A stretch of DNA of 64,000 nt from Cercis canadensis (lineage: Eukaryota > Streptophyta > Magnoliopsida > Fabales > Fabaceae): NCBI GenBank assembly GCA_003255065.1, contig QAOA01005518.1, positions 1 through 64,000 on the forward strand, written 5' to 3'. This document shows, piece after piece, positions 20,997-32,470 of this stretch. Made by a program: the position numbers and the translations under genes. A model generated the notes under the pieces. That model saw nothing but the letters and a program-made list of their open reading frames with translations, ran no database searches and was not told the DNA's origin. Within the stretch, counting starts at the first letter, position 1. The number at the start of each line of letters is the position of its first letter.

Positions 20997-21305
20997 TGTA
21001 GATACCCAATGTCTGGCCTAATATCACTAGGCCCATCCAGCCAGAGGCCTATACCAACAAACTGGTATATGCCTCCCACATCCTCTAGGCTCATGTATAA
21101 AGACCCCCTCCAGGAAAAATATGAGGACTTTTCGCAAGAACCCAATAGAATATCTTCATTAGCTCAGATATAACTAACTTAAGCATTGGAGCTCGGGTCA
21201 TACACCCACTTCCTGGCTCTTCTTTGTTTGTAGGCCCAGGGCAAGTGCATCGTGTTCTCTGGGTCCACGTGCTAGTCTCATGCTGGTCCAAAATAGGCAT
21301 CATCA
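20997..21305 (+). repeat. 3' LTR of the Tat element
   Basis: 309 bases, TGTAGATACCC to GGCATCATCA, matching the 5' LTR at 10394-10688. Followed by the TSD GCTCT. Confidence 0.93.
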
Positions 21306-21310
21306 GCTCT

Positions 21311-21894
21311 AAATAAAATAATCAAATGATTGAGTACCTGTTGTCATTCCAAACTGCAATTTCAACCACTCGCCCTCACTTTATTTAGCCTAGTTACCAA
21401 TTCAGATTCTCGATCACTTAGTGGTCATGTACGATTGCTAATCCTGCTCAGGCTTTCGAATCCTTAATTTTTTCCAGTAGGAGCACGAGGACACAATTGG
21501 AAAAATGATGGTTTTCCTTCTAATTCATCCTTGGGTTAAATTGCAAATTTCTTACTTTTAAGGGTTTAAAAGATCAAATTTTGTCACTACCACTATTAGA
21601 CTTCAATTCTTTCTCGGCCAGGTCTAGAATACCCATTAATAAAATTGTGCACCCATGAACATTTTCTTCCTGTGACGTTGGATTTTCATCCAATGGTCCA
21701 GATTGTGTTTATTGTACATGAGGAACCATTTTTTTAAAAATACAACTATATGACCCCAGTGTTTTTATAAAATTATGTATTGACCCCAACATTTTTAAAA
21801 AATATAACACTTATGAATAACTAAGTTTCCAATAAAAAAAAAACTATGTATTCTCATGTCTCACATTGGAGCTTTATGTATAAATTAAGCATAG
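21311..21894. other. AT-rich spacer with no recognised feature
   Basis: Continuation of the sequence left of the Tat element. No gene or repeat boundary recognised. Confidence 0.4.
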
Positions 21895-22610
21895 GTAATG
21901 CTCTTGTTTATCTTATAAAATTTACATTCAAATCAAGAGTAAACTCTTAATTGGTGGCATATATATCTTAAGTCACCATGACCGACAATTTATTCTTTTG
22001 TTATTATCATCAATATCACATTTAGTTTAAGATAAAATCCTTAATTAGTATCCTAATGTAAAAAAATATGCATTAAGTTAATATGATCAATTATTCATAC
22101 AAGTGTTGCTATTATCAAAATAACATTCAATTTAGGATAAAAATCTTAATTAGTGACTTGATGTAAAAAGTGTAGATTAAGTTATTATGACCAACAACTT
22201 ATGTTTTTGTTCATCTTATCAAAATCACATTCAATTTGATTGGATCTTCTTAGTTAGTGGCTAGAAGTACAAAGTATGTCTTTAATTTATTGTGATAAAT
22301 TACTTATGCTTGTATTCATCTTATCAAATTAACTTTCTAATTAAGCCAACAATTCTTAATTAATGGAATAATGTATATATTAGAGGATAAGTTTTTATTA
22401 TTCTTAATTTAACCTTTGTTCATGTTTTCAAATTATCTTTCTAATTATTGGCTAGATGTATAAAGCGTGGTTTAAGTTACCATAATAAAGTACTTATGCT
22501 TTTGTTCATCTTATTAAATAAATTTTAAAATTAAAACAAAATACTTAAAAATAGTGGCATAGTGTATATAGTAGAGGTTAAATTTTTATTACCTTTTAAT
22601 TATGTTCAGT
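21895..22610. repeat. Degenerate tandem repeat, about 115-base unit
   Basis: Roughly six imperfect copies share the order: TTGTTCATCTTATCAAAAT, CACATTCAATTT, CTTAATTAGTGGC, TAAAAAGTGTAGATTAAGTT, ATTATGACCAACAACTTATG. Copies differ by many substitutions and small indels, so the array is old. No coding content. Confidence 0.65.
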
Positions 22611-23610
22611 TGAAATTGAATTGTATAAAATTATACTTTCTCTTTCCAATTAACACTGATCAAGTTCAAATTATACTCAATACAATTTTAAATTATACTT
22701 TTTAATTTAACCATTAGTTTACTATCTAACATATGCTTACATGACAGTTAACTAATAATGTGGCGAATTAATTTTTAACATTATTGAAAATAAAAAACTT
22801 CAAAAAATTGTTGCTTTATAAATATTGGCCAGTTTAAATTGTGAGGGTGTCATAGCAAGGATTTAACAAAAATGGGGCAATATTATAATTTCTATAAGTT
22901 GGTCATCTTCAACCTCTATACTGGTTGAAGATGTAGAAAATGGGTCATTCAACCCAGTTCATAACCCATTTATTTTTCACTTGAATTATCACACTTTTTT
23001 TTCCCAAACTTTCATCATTAAAAATATATAGAAGTATATTTGGGGTGTTTACACACAAAATCCACCCTACAGATGTATCAAAATCATGTTTTATAAGATG
23101 GAGATCAAGAGAGATTGAGAGAGGTGTCTTGAGGGGAGATCGATAGAGGAGAAAGAGAGTAGTAACATGGATGACGGCAGAGCACAGTTAGCTTGAAATA
23201 GCTACTCTGGCGTTGAATCTCGTCCTAGCCTCCATTTTCCTTCATTTAACATGAATTTTCAAGATTTTTACATGGACCTACTCCCAAATATGACGATATT
23301 GCACTGGATATTTTCCATATTGATTTCCTTCGTTTCCTAGGGTTTCACCCATCATTGGGTTTCCAAAGTGGTGAAGTTTGTTAATTATTGTCAAATAGTG
23401 TGGGAAAATTTTTAATTTCAATAAACCGTTGCCTCTTAGGTCAACATCAAGTTAGGTGATTATGTGGATCAATCTCAGCCTTTGCCATCACTTTGCACCG
23501 GTGCCCATCATATATGATGGGTATTCTAGACTTAGCCTTTTTCTCCACCTAACTTTTTTAATGCTTGTCAAAAGCCTATTGGGTGTGTCTGACTATGAAC
23601 TAGTGGACAC
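22611..23610. other. AT-rich spacer with no recognised feature
   Basis: No gene, LTR pair or terminal repeat recognised. A purine-rich patch (GAGAGATTGAGAGAGG) lies at about 23105-23170. Confidence 0.4.
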
Positions 23611-23750
23611 TTCTTATAAGGGTAATTCTATGATATTCCATTTGATGTGATTTTGTCACATCTCATATTTATTTTACATTATTTTTATTCTACACTATAT
23701 TATATTAACATAGTTATCATAATCTAAATTTACTAAATTTTTTTAGTATA

Positions 23751-26059
23751 TGTTATCACATAAATTTAAATTTCAAAATTTGAAGAGTCCCTTGGATATT
23801 AAACTCTAATTTTGAATAATGATAATGTTGAGTGATAATCACACTTTATATGCAGTAATTCTCCCACATTTCTAGCTTCTTAAACCTCTTTTGGGCCTAT
23901 TTGAGTGGGCTTGGGCCACATTTTATGAGTTTGGATCCAATTGGGCCTAAGTATTTTTCAGCAATATTGGGCATTTTATGCACTCTCTGTTTTTCAGCAA
24001 TAACTGGAGTTGTAGACATCTAATAATTTTGAATCTTACCTTGTAGGAAAGCTAAGAGAAAGCTATACAACTTTGATTCAGAGCCCCAAGTCTAATTTGG
24101 GTGCCTAGCTGGTCATATGCAGCCTGGAATCTAGAGAAGAGATGCTGTCATAGGATCCTGACCCGCATGTAGTGTTTGGACCATAACTTGTGATGTAGGT
24201 GTCTTATGGACTTGAAAATGGTTCCATTGGAAAGCTAAGATTCAGATCTTCAATTGTTATGAAGACTGGTTTACCAAATTGTATAGTTTAGATGGTCTTA
24301 TTTTCTGTCGAAGTTGGCTGATGGTTCCAGAGACCTGTTGGCACTTAAATGGGCTTAACTTTTTCGTTACAAGTCCAATTGAGCCCAAACCAAAGCCCAA
24401 TGAAAGCTAAGGCCCATGGGAATGCATCTGCCCTAAGGATAGTTTGATTGTGCATGTATTTTTGGAGGTTTATATGCTCAAGAGGAGGCAGCCGAAATTG
24501 AATTAGGATATTTTGTAGATAGCTTTTCTAGTTTTCTTAGTCTTTAAGTTTTCTCTCTAGATATTTTGTAAACTTTGTTCCTCTTGTTGATGGAGGGCTG
24601 AATACTCAAATCAATCTAGGTTTTAGCTATTCTGATTATTAATTATGAGATTATGCTTTGATTGTTATTCATTTAGTTGTTAATCAAGTTCTTTCAATCC
24701 TCTGAAATATTCTATTTGAATTGCTTAATTTCGGATTTGAATATTCATGTGTTAATTGCTTAATTGCATGTGATTGAAGAGGATTGTATGGATTAAATGG
24801 TGTTTCTAAGCTTTTGGACAGATTGTTTACCCTCGACCAGATTCTAGACTTAGGTTAAACTGGATTTGAATGAGTGCTTAATTCATTTAGTCTTAGTTGA
24901 TCCAAATTCTGGTTGCTTAACTAGTAGACATCTATAGAGCACTGAGAGGCATCTTGATGTGTTCTAAGGCCAAGAACTAGGTTAATAATTGAATGAATTC
25001 TTTGAAATCAAGGATGGATTAAAATTAGAATTAGTTAGAGTTGGATTGGTTGTTTTCCTTAAGGTTTAACACTTTTAATTAATTTCTGTTAATCATTTCA
25101 ACAAAACAAACCCCCATGTTTATATGTTTCTTATTTTGATTCACTACTTAGAGTAATCATTTGATTCGACTTGGTGTTGCCTTATGCTACAAGTAGCTTT
25201 GGTAAACCGACTATAAATTTTACTAATTTGAGGAGCCTCGGCAGCTCATCATTGAGATATTCACTGTAATTTGAAAAGGCGGTAATTTATTAGGTGAGAA
25301 AAGGTAGATCAAAATTATAGATATTTTATATGGTGATTTGAAGTCCATAGTCAATGATCCTTTCTGATACATGAGTTGTCCTTTGGGGGATTTACAGGGT
25401 ATTAGTTTGAAGGCACTTGAGAGCTATGAATTAATTCGAAAGCAATTAAGAAATATGGGCATTTGAAGGTAGTTGGAAAATAGTCATGCGCGGAACATGC
25501 ACCAAAGATGTGGAACGTGGTTGAAAACCATTAAGAACGTGTGCTGAAAGTGTAGAACATATAAGTCACCATGGTTCAACTCAAAGCGGTGCAGCAAATG
25601 TGATGTTCCGGATGCCACACATGCAAGGGAGTAGTTGAGAATTTGAATGGACATGTGTCTTGCATGAAAGCAAGCAGTTGAAGTTAGAAGAGTTTATAAA
25701 TACTGAGGGAAGGCTCAAGGAAAAAGGATCCGATCATTCTCAAAGACAAAAATTGCTTGTTTCTTCATTTTGTCTTAGTTCAGTTTTTCTTTGCTTTTCC
25801 TAGGAGTAATTATAGTTGTAGTTTCTTCATGCACATCTGTACATGCATCAGATCATGCTTTAGTTGTATCAGTTCTTGTTTCCAATTAATGAATTCTTCT
25901 ACTCTTTGTATCGATTCACAACCATTTCGTTTTTGCATATTGTGTTTTTCTTTCTAAATACCTTAAGGGTCCTTATATTGGAGAGGATCCTACTCCAAAG
26001 CAAACAAATCAAGATCAATAGCAATGCATTTTGAAAACTATTAATTTTCACGGTTAACA
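23751..26059 (+). mobile_element. Solo LTR (unassigned family) inside the MITE, itself interrupted
   Basis: Begins TGTTATCAC (23751) and ends CGGTTAACA (26059), with flanks GTATA and ATATA (4 of 5 match). Excluding the Athila LTR at 23833-25251 it is about 885 bases. It has LTR-like promoter content: TTTATAAATACTG near 25690, preceded by repeated GGAACGTG-like motifs (25490-25560). No coding sequence or second copy in the window, so the superfamily is unknown. Confidence 0.55.
23833..25251 (+). mobile_element. Athila-family solo LTR, TSD TTGAG
   Basis: 1419 bases from TGATAATCACAC to CGGCAGCTCATCA, with a perfect 5-base duplication TTGAG (23828-23832 and 25252-25256). It is collinear over its whole length with the LTRs at 46783-48208 and 61599-63027. 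It carries the family 3' end (TTGCCTTATGCTACAAGTAG, then CGGCAGCTCATCA) that is lost from the LTR at 43321. No internal region, so a solo LTR. Confidence 0.9.
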
Positions 26060-26205
26060 ATATAATCCAGACATTGATTCAGTAAAAATTAATTTATATT
26101 AAATGTATCAATATAATACAATATAAAACTAAAACAGTGTAAAAAATGTAGAATGTGACATAAGTCACATCCAAGTGGAGTAGTATAGAACTACCCTACT
26201 TATAC

Positions 26206-26874
26206 TAGGCACCGTATAAGGCCCTTTTTAAAATATTAAATTTGTGAAGGTTGAGTGGGTCTTCACTCATTAGTATAAAAAATAATGAGTAAATTATTTC
26301 AACCTCCTTTGCGTTAAGTTGACATTACACATGCTTTTCTTCTATTTTGAAAAGCTACACCTATCTCCCTTGTATTTAAAAATACGCTACACATAAATCT
26401 AAATACCAACAGAACCATTAACATGCAAGTTAGTCAACAGTAAAACAAAAAGAAAATAAAGGGTGAAAGCCCATAGTGCCCTTCTATTTTTCCACCTAAC
26501 TCGGTGATAACCCAACGTCCCTCCATTTCTCTTCAACATTTCTTCACAAAGTCTCTACTTGTATTGTTTTTTAACAAATGGAATTAATAAAAGTTATTCT
26601 TTCTCTCTCCTCTTCTCTATCTCTCTCTTTCTATCTTTGCATTTTCCTTCTCTATATCATTAATAACAAGACAATGTACCTAAAGAAAATTAAAAGTCCC
26701 AGACAATTCCTCCATCATCATGCCATTGCTTATCATCTTTTTCCTCTTCCGACTTCAAGTTCACCATCTCCATCTCTCCACAAAATCCTCCATAGCTTTG
26801 TGCCCTGCTGATTAGCTCTTCTACAAGGGCCAACTCCTCCTTCTTCACCTCTCCCCTCGCATCTCCATTTCCAT
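26206..26874. other. Spacer with no recognised gene
   Basis: Pyrimidine-rich stretches (TTTCTCTCTCCTCTTCTCTA at about 26600) and short frames without motifs. I see nothing assignable. Confidence 0.4.
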
Positions 26875-26879
26875 GACTA

Positions 26880-27602
26880 TGCGGAATTACAGATTAAAAA
26901 TGCCTTTTGGAATAACCAGTTTATGATCAGAACTCGTTTCAAAGCTAGTTATATAATAACCCAAAAAATCTTAGCAGAAGCTAAAGATTAAAGCTTGAAT
27001 TCGAGAGCTAAGAACATAAACCAGATAGCCACTCAAAAAAATAGATCAGAAGATTTAGAATCTTGCAAATAACAAATATAACAATTTATCAAGCAAGAAC
27101 CAGCAAGCTAATTGATAAAGAGATGTAATTCACAGCAAGCTTAACAAGCACAGAACATCACAATTAGTTGTGCAACAATAGATTAGAATTTAAAGCATAT
27201 AGAAACAAGACAATAAAGAGAAAAGAGTAGAGAGATTGAGCCCAAAATTTTTATAGTGGTTCAGCCAATAACATAGCCTATGTCCACTCTCCTAAGGCCA
27301 GGGTTCAACTATCAACAAGGTTATTTGTCCAAGTTTCTTACAGTACTGGTTTTACAAAGAGCTTAACCTGAAAACTCTTTTTAGTTTCTTGAGAGCTCAT
27401 TAAAAGCTCTCACCTTCACAAAGATAGAAGTCACTCCCTATATTTCCTAATGAAATCTGTTTTAAAAATCCCATATGGATATGGCTCCCACAAAATTACA
27501 ACTCTAACAGAAAGATTAACACAAGTAGTCTAGACTTGGTAGAAGAGACTATGAACTAGTTTCTGACAGCAAAGTTTTTTCTTCAAGATGTTTGATGGAT
27601 TA

Positions 27603-27654
<52 letters not shown>

Positions 27655-28166
27655 NTTTTCAGACATTGGGTCTTCGAATTTATAGCAACAGAAGGTAGAA
27701 GATGACTATTCCTAATGGGTTGAGCTTCTGCTTGCTTGATTTATAGTCTTAATCACCAAATCAAAGATAATATCTTAGATTGGGATATAATCTATTCCTT
27801 TCAAAAACTTTCCTTGAATAGCACTTGTTTCCTTTCTTGATGTTGAATTCTCTCTCATTTGAATTTCTCGATGGGCTTCCTTCCAACGTTTTTGAAGTGC
27901 ATTAGTTGATCCTGATGGACTGGGCTTTTGACTGGGATGGTCCACAAACTTTCTCTTTGAGGCTTTCATATCAGCATCTTCATGTAGTTCCAGTTCTTGA
28001 ATTTGCACTGGAGCTGGTTCTTTTAACTAGGAAACTAGTTATGCTTCAGACCCAAGTATATCACTTAACCTGTTACTAAAATGATCATTTGTACAAATAT
28101 AGGTTAGTGATTAATGAGGCTATTTGTTATCATCAATACTAGGGTTGGAGAACTGTGGGGCCAACA
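26880..28166 (-). repeat. 3' LTR of the minus-strand Copia element
   Basis: On the minus strand it begins TGTTGGCCCCACAGTTC at 28166, directly after the polypurine tract, and probably ends AATTCCGCA at 26880. About 1.29 kb, plus an unknown length at the poly-T/N gap (27604-27659). It carries a promoter-like CACTATAAAAATTTTGGG (about 27255, minus). A 77-codon minus-strand frame (27775-28008) lies wholly inside the LTR and is not counted as a gene. The left boundary has no second LTR to confirm it. Confidence 0.68.
27604..27659. repeat. Poly-T run with an N (assembly gap)
   Basis: More than 50 T with a single N at 27655. The true length is unknown. Confidence 0.9.
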
Positions 28167-28180
28167 ATCTCCCCCTTTTT
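28167..28180 (-). promoter_or_regulatory. Polypurine tract of the minus-strand Copia element
   Basis: The minus strand reads CAAAAAGGGGGAGAT then TGTTGG, the usual Copia polypurine tract abutting the 3' LTR. Confidence 0.85.
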
Positions 28181-28473
28181 GATGATGACAAATGCCTTGG
28201 AAAGATCTACCCCTAGAAATATACTTACATCTGAAACTAGTTTTAAAACCAATTTAAGAAATAGTTTTCACAAGTAGTTTCATAACAAAAGGGTTTTCCA
28301 AAAACTTTTAAGAACGGTATCAGAGTCAAATAAATACAGTTCATCTAGACTATCTCAGAAGTAGCACACAATTATCAGAGCAAAAAAGGATAGCATAAGG
28401 ATCTTTCCCTATTTTCTTCTCCCCCTTTTGTCATAGCAAAAATGAGTAGGGAGCATGAGGCTGATACCAAGAA

Positions 28474-28776
28474 GGGGGTGATATGCTACACCCCTTTATG
28501 TGACACAAGTCACATCTTCATTCTTTCCTACATAGTTTTTTTTATATATATATATATATNTTTATATATATATATATATTGTATTAGTTTGGCACAATTT
28601 ATATAATTTAAATTTTACTAAACTCATTTAAATTTTTTCAGTATAACCCAGATATTGATTTAGTAAAATTTAAATTATGTCAATTGTGCTAAACTGATAC
28701 AATATAAAATCAAAACTCTATAGAAAAGTCAAAGATATGATTTATGTTACATCAAAGGGGTGTAGCATAGCATCCC
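28474..28776. mobile_element. Mutator-like MITE with perfect 9-bp TSD
   Basis: 303 bases with long inverted ends: GGGGGTGATATGCTACACCC and onward; the right-end complement reads GGGATGCTATGCTACACCCC. The similarity extends about 45 bases in. Flanked by TACCAAGAA on both sides (28465-28473 and 28777-28785), an exact 9-base duplication as in Mutator-type transposition. The centre has a TA microsatellite with an assembly N at 28560. It is inserted in the non-coding 3' region of the minus-strand Copia element. No coding capacity. Confidence 0.88.
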
Positions 28777-28899
28777 TACCAAGAAACCGGTTCCTGCAAA
28801 AGGCTTAGTAAATAGTTTATAGCTGAAACAGTTTCAAACCAAATGCATATGTGATTACAAACCTAGAGGACTAAAGATTTAAGTCAAAGAAACAAAATC

Positions 28900-29733
28900 C
28901 AAAAGATAAACAGTTTTAATGATGACATCATAGACAATTCAACTTGAGGGGTTTGGCTTGAAAATAGCAAGCTCCTTCTCTGTAGCAGCTAGCCTTTCTT
29001 CAATAGTAGCAAGGTTGAGCCTAATCTTAGCCAATGCAACTTCCATAGTAGCTAGTCTGGTTGAGAATTGGATTACCTGTGCCTGCTAGTAATTCAATCG
29101 TTGACCCATCTCATTAGCCAGCTCAGCAGGATTGACATCCTTCAACCATTGTGTATAATCCACAACTTGAGATGTTGCTATTGGTTTTTACTAGTACCAG
29201 TTTTCTTCGATTTAGAAGTAGTTGCTCTGCACTTAGATCTTGATGGCTGCTTGATAGGAGAGGGGCTACTAGAATCCTCAAGAGGCACAAACCTAGTGAG
29301 ACTTTGCCTAATGGTCAAATGGCTTGGCAGTGGTTCATCCTTGAAATGAGTCAAGTTAACATTAAAATACTTTCAAATTCTAGTAATGAGCATGCCATAA
29401 GGCAAGCTAGCTTTCTCTCAGGTTCCTCCTACTGTCCATGCCATGGTATTAAGAATTAGCTTTGGAAGGTTCAATGGTAGCTTGTGTTTGGTGTGATAAA
29501 GGAGGTAGAGGTCAAAGGTGAAAAATTTTGATTACCAAGGAAGTTAGTGGTTATGAATTTGGCTAAGGTCCTAATCACAGAATTCATGCAATATACAGTG
29601 GGTACACTGCCATCCTTGATTTTAGGAAAATCGCACAAGGAGTCCATGACCTCAAAAAAAGGAACAAAATCAGTAGGTCAGGTCTTGTGGATATACCTCT
29701 CATATCCCTTAGCAGGTACTATAGACTTTGTCC
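28900..29733 (-). pseudogene. Extra 3' ORF of the SIRE-type Copia element, C-terminal half
   Basis: Read on the minus strand with several frameshifts, this aligns to the plus-strand copy at 63240-63720: GYERYIHKT/GDCIFVHTV, FFEVMDSLCDF/YADAMASICDF, VIRTLAKFITT/ITRTLAKIVTT, LILNTMAW/LILNNMAW, SLPYGMLI/SLPYDMLI. It then runs on to a charged, probably helical tail (about 29000-28930) that I also read as in-frame coding. The product belongs to the plant proteins labelled 'putative plant transposon protein' found after pol in such elements. The position resembles the env-like ORF of SIRE, but I see no convincing envelope features. The other half is at 50548-51435. Confidence 0.68.
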
Positions 29734-32450
29734 CGATACTTTTCGTGGCATAAAAAAAAAAAGGAGAGACAAAAATTTAAGACATTGCATTTTTGAAAAT
29801 TTGAGTTCTTATATCTTCTAAATTTGCCAAAATTGTGCATAATTTTTTTTTTTTTTTTTAGAAAACATGTAAGTTTTTAATTAATGGTTTATTTCTTCTT
29901 ATATTTTTGTTTGGGCCTTTTTAATAAAATAAATCTTAGTCTCACTATTTTAGCCTTGTCCATTGTTAATCTAGCTCATTTTAATGTAGCCCATATTTAT
30001 CTAGTCCATTTGGCCCATCCTTTAGTATTTAGTTTTTTTTTTTTTTTTTTTTTTTTTTTNTAAATAAAAAAAAGAGAAAAAATTTTGTTAATAAAATTTT
30101 GCATCACTAGATTTAGGAGGATTAATAAGGGAGCAAGAAATAGATTTTTCTCACTCCCCATTGGTCCAAGTTTATGCACCTTATCTTCATTAAGTAAATA
30201 AGTAATTTAAAAAGAAAGAAAAGCAAATTAAAAAGAAAGAAAATGAGAAAATAGCAAAAGGGATCAGCAAAGAAAGAAAAAAAGGAGACAATGAAAGAAA
30301 AGAAAAAGGAGAAGAAGAGAGAGAGAGAGAGAATGAGGAGTTTGAGAGAAAAGAAGAGAATCAAAGAGAGAAAAAGGTTTGAATCTCCATCAAATTCATT
30401 CTACAAGGGTAATTTATACTCTAATTCTTCCATCCTTACTGCTAGATTTTTGATTCATGGTGATTAATTTGTGTATTTGTTGTTATATGTGAATGATTAT
30501 GCCGAATTTCTAAATAATAGTGTAGTTTGATGAAGTTTGAGATTTATTCTTGTGGTTCTAGGGTAACCATGTTGTTAGATTCCTAAATTTAAGTTCAATT
30601 TCTGTTGTTGATATAGAAATAATATTTATTTTGGGACTTTGAGTTGTTTCTTTGATTGATAATACTTGGTTTGGTTTTGGATTGTGCATTTTCAGGTCTG
30701 TCAATATTATTTGGCAACTCTCGATTTTTATTTTCCAAATGGAGCTATAGAGTTCTGATTTTAGTAATTCTTCATTTGTTAGAACGAGAAGACGTTTTCC
30801 TCCTCTGTGTAAAAATTTCAAAACTAAATTCCTTTTACCTTGCTCCCAGCGTTTATTTGAAGTTGATTGTTTTTCTGTAATTTTGAGGCTGTCAGTTTTC
30901 TCTGGCAACCCTTGGTTTTTATTTTCTAGATGAAGCTACAAAGCTCCAATTTGAGTCATTATTGCTTTGTTAGAACCAGGAAGCATGTTTTTCTTATGTA
31001 TAAAAATTTCATGGCCATATTGTTTTTCTCCTACTCCCAATTTTTCTTTGAATTTTATTATTTTTCTGCTATTTTGGGTATATCAATTTTTCTTGGCATC
31101 CCTCGATTTTGATTTTTGAGGTAGAGCTATAGAGCTTCTATTTGAGTGATTTTTGATTTTTTAGAACCGGGACACGTTTTCTTCCTGTGTATAAAAATTT
31201 CAAAACCAAATTTGGTTTTCCCTGTTCCTAGTTTTCATTTAAAATTGGCCTTTTTTTTTTGGCACTGTTAGGTTGTCAGTTGTCTCTAGCAGCATTCAAT
31301 TTGTGTGTGTGTGTCTAATTTAAGTTATAGAGCTCCATTTTAAGTGATTTATATCTTGTTAGAACTAGGAGACATGTCTCTTTGTTATATAAAAATTTCT
31401 TATTAAAATTTCTTAGCATGAATTCCCAGTTTTTGTCTAAAGTATGCCCTACTTTCTGCTCTGTCATGAGATTCTTTTCAACATTGTTTTGCTTACTTTG
31501 GATATTGTTTTGGGACTATTTTGCTTGTATTTTTTCACTGTCCTTGAGGCATTTTTGAAGGTTAATTAGGAATTGTGTTAAATTTTCTTGTACATCAATG
31601 TCTTGCATTGTTTTGAAGTTTTTTCATGTGTTACTTTGCTTTGCTTGTTAGTAGATCATTTTTGTTGTCCATGCTTGAACAATTTTTTACATGTTTCTTT
31701 AATTTATTTTTTTTCTTGGCCTTATGAGCTCATTTGATAATTGTGGCCAATAATGTTTGTGAGTCGAGTTGTAAGTGACAACAATCTAATTAAAGGCTCG
31801 ATCTTGGAGTGAGGTGGAGCTAGAGATGAGAAGACTTTACTTTTGTTTTATTTTATGTAACCATTTAAATTCTCATACTGTAATTTGTAAACTCATGCAT
31901 CACACTACATATAAAATATATATTTGTGTCGTGTAGTATCTGCAGGCTCTTTCACTTATCATGGGAGGATATAGTGAGTCAGTTCTATATGGGATGCTTT
32001 TATCTATCCGATCTAGGTGAAGGTAATGCCACCCCGGACGGTCGTTTTATGTGATGAAAATGGTGGAAGGATTTAGGTTTCGGTAGAGAAATCATGCACT
32101 GCACATTTAAATTCTCTGTCTTTACTTTTGTCAGATATTCCAATAATACATTTATTATTTTAGGGTAAATAAAATATATTTTTTAGCCATATTTATGTTT
32201 GCACAATAAATTTCGGGTAACTGTCTTTTAGACGGGTGTTGTGGGATATCTAACATATTCCTCATACACAAATTGACTCCCGAACTCTCTCTAACTCGTA
32301 GACTATTTTTTTTAAAAATTTAAAAAGGGTTTTCCAACTGTTCCCCATTTTCTTAATACAATTTGTGGCGACTTCAAGTTTTCTTTCAAAAAATAATCTT
32401 TTATAAAGTCCCCAATTTATGTCGTAGTGACTTTTGGGTATATTTTGATA
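29734..32450 (+). repeat. 5' LTR of the Ogre-like element
   Basis: About 2.7 kb, collinear with 39118-40215 joined to 48968-50542 (for example TTTAAGACATTGCATTTTTG; CAGGCTCTTTCACTTATCAT). Ends TTTTGATA. It contains an assembly N in a poly-T run at 30060. Several short frames here are not genes. Confidence 0.85.
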
Positions 32451-32453
32451 GTT

Positions 32454-32470
32454 TGGTGACTCCACTGCGA
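32454..32470 (+). promoter_or_regulatory. Primer binding site of the Ogre-like element
   Basis: TGGTGACTCCACTGCGA lies three bases after the LTR. The TGGCGACTCC-type site is characteristic of Ogre-group elements (tRNA-Arg type, from memory). Confidence 0.8.

Larger units (their letters stand above)
10394..21305 (+). mobile_element. Full-length Tat-lineage Ty3/gypsy retrotransposon, decayed
   Basis: A 10.9-kb element with LTRs at 10394-10688 and 20997-21305 (both TGTAGATACC...TCA), and a perfect TSD GCTCT (10389-10393 and 21306-21310). In order it has primer site, gag, protease, RT, RNase H, a second RNase H, integrase, two tandem-repeat arrays, a long antisense frame, polypurine tract and 3' LTR. 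The second RNase H, the 3' tandem repeats and the antisense ORF are Tat-lineage traits. From gag to the second RNase H nearly everything is in one frame (one gag-pol), broken mainly by single in-frame stops. By eye the LTRs differ at roughly 15 positions plus two small indels, so the insertion is not recent. It was later hit by an Athila-like LTR at 18070-19526. Confidence 0.92.
23620..26196. mobile_element. Mutator-like MITE split by nested LTRs
   Basis: Left arm 23620-23750 and right arm 26065-26196 are inverted copies. Left: GGGTAATTCTATGATATTCC and TTTGATGTGATTTTGTCACA. Right, complemented: GGGTAGTTCTATACTACTCC and TTGGATGTGACTTATGTCAC. The 9 bases outside, TTCTTATAA and TACTTATAC, match at 7 of 9, fitting the Mutator-type 9-base duplication. 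The arms are homologous to the intact MITE at 28474-28776: joining TTAGTATA (left) to ATCCAGACATTGATT (right) reproduces that element's CAGTATAACCCAGATATTG. The intervening 2.3 kb is therefore a later insertion. Confidence 0.62.

Noticed and set aside
27775-28008. 77-codon minus-strand frame, possible regulatory protein
   Set aside because: Lies entirely within the Copia 3' LTR; no start context or motif supports a gene.
29680-29733. Placing the Ogre-like 5' LTR start at TGTGGATATACC (about 29688), which resembles the 3' LTR start
   Set aside because: The Copia extra-ORF alignment (GYERYIHKT) continues through that segment to about 29712, so the boundary must lie later; the TGTCC/GGTCC flanks favour 29734.
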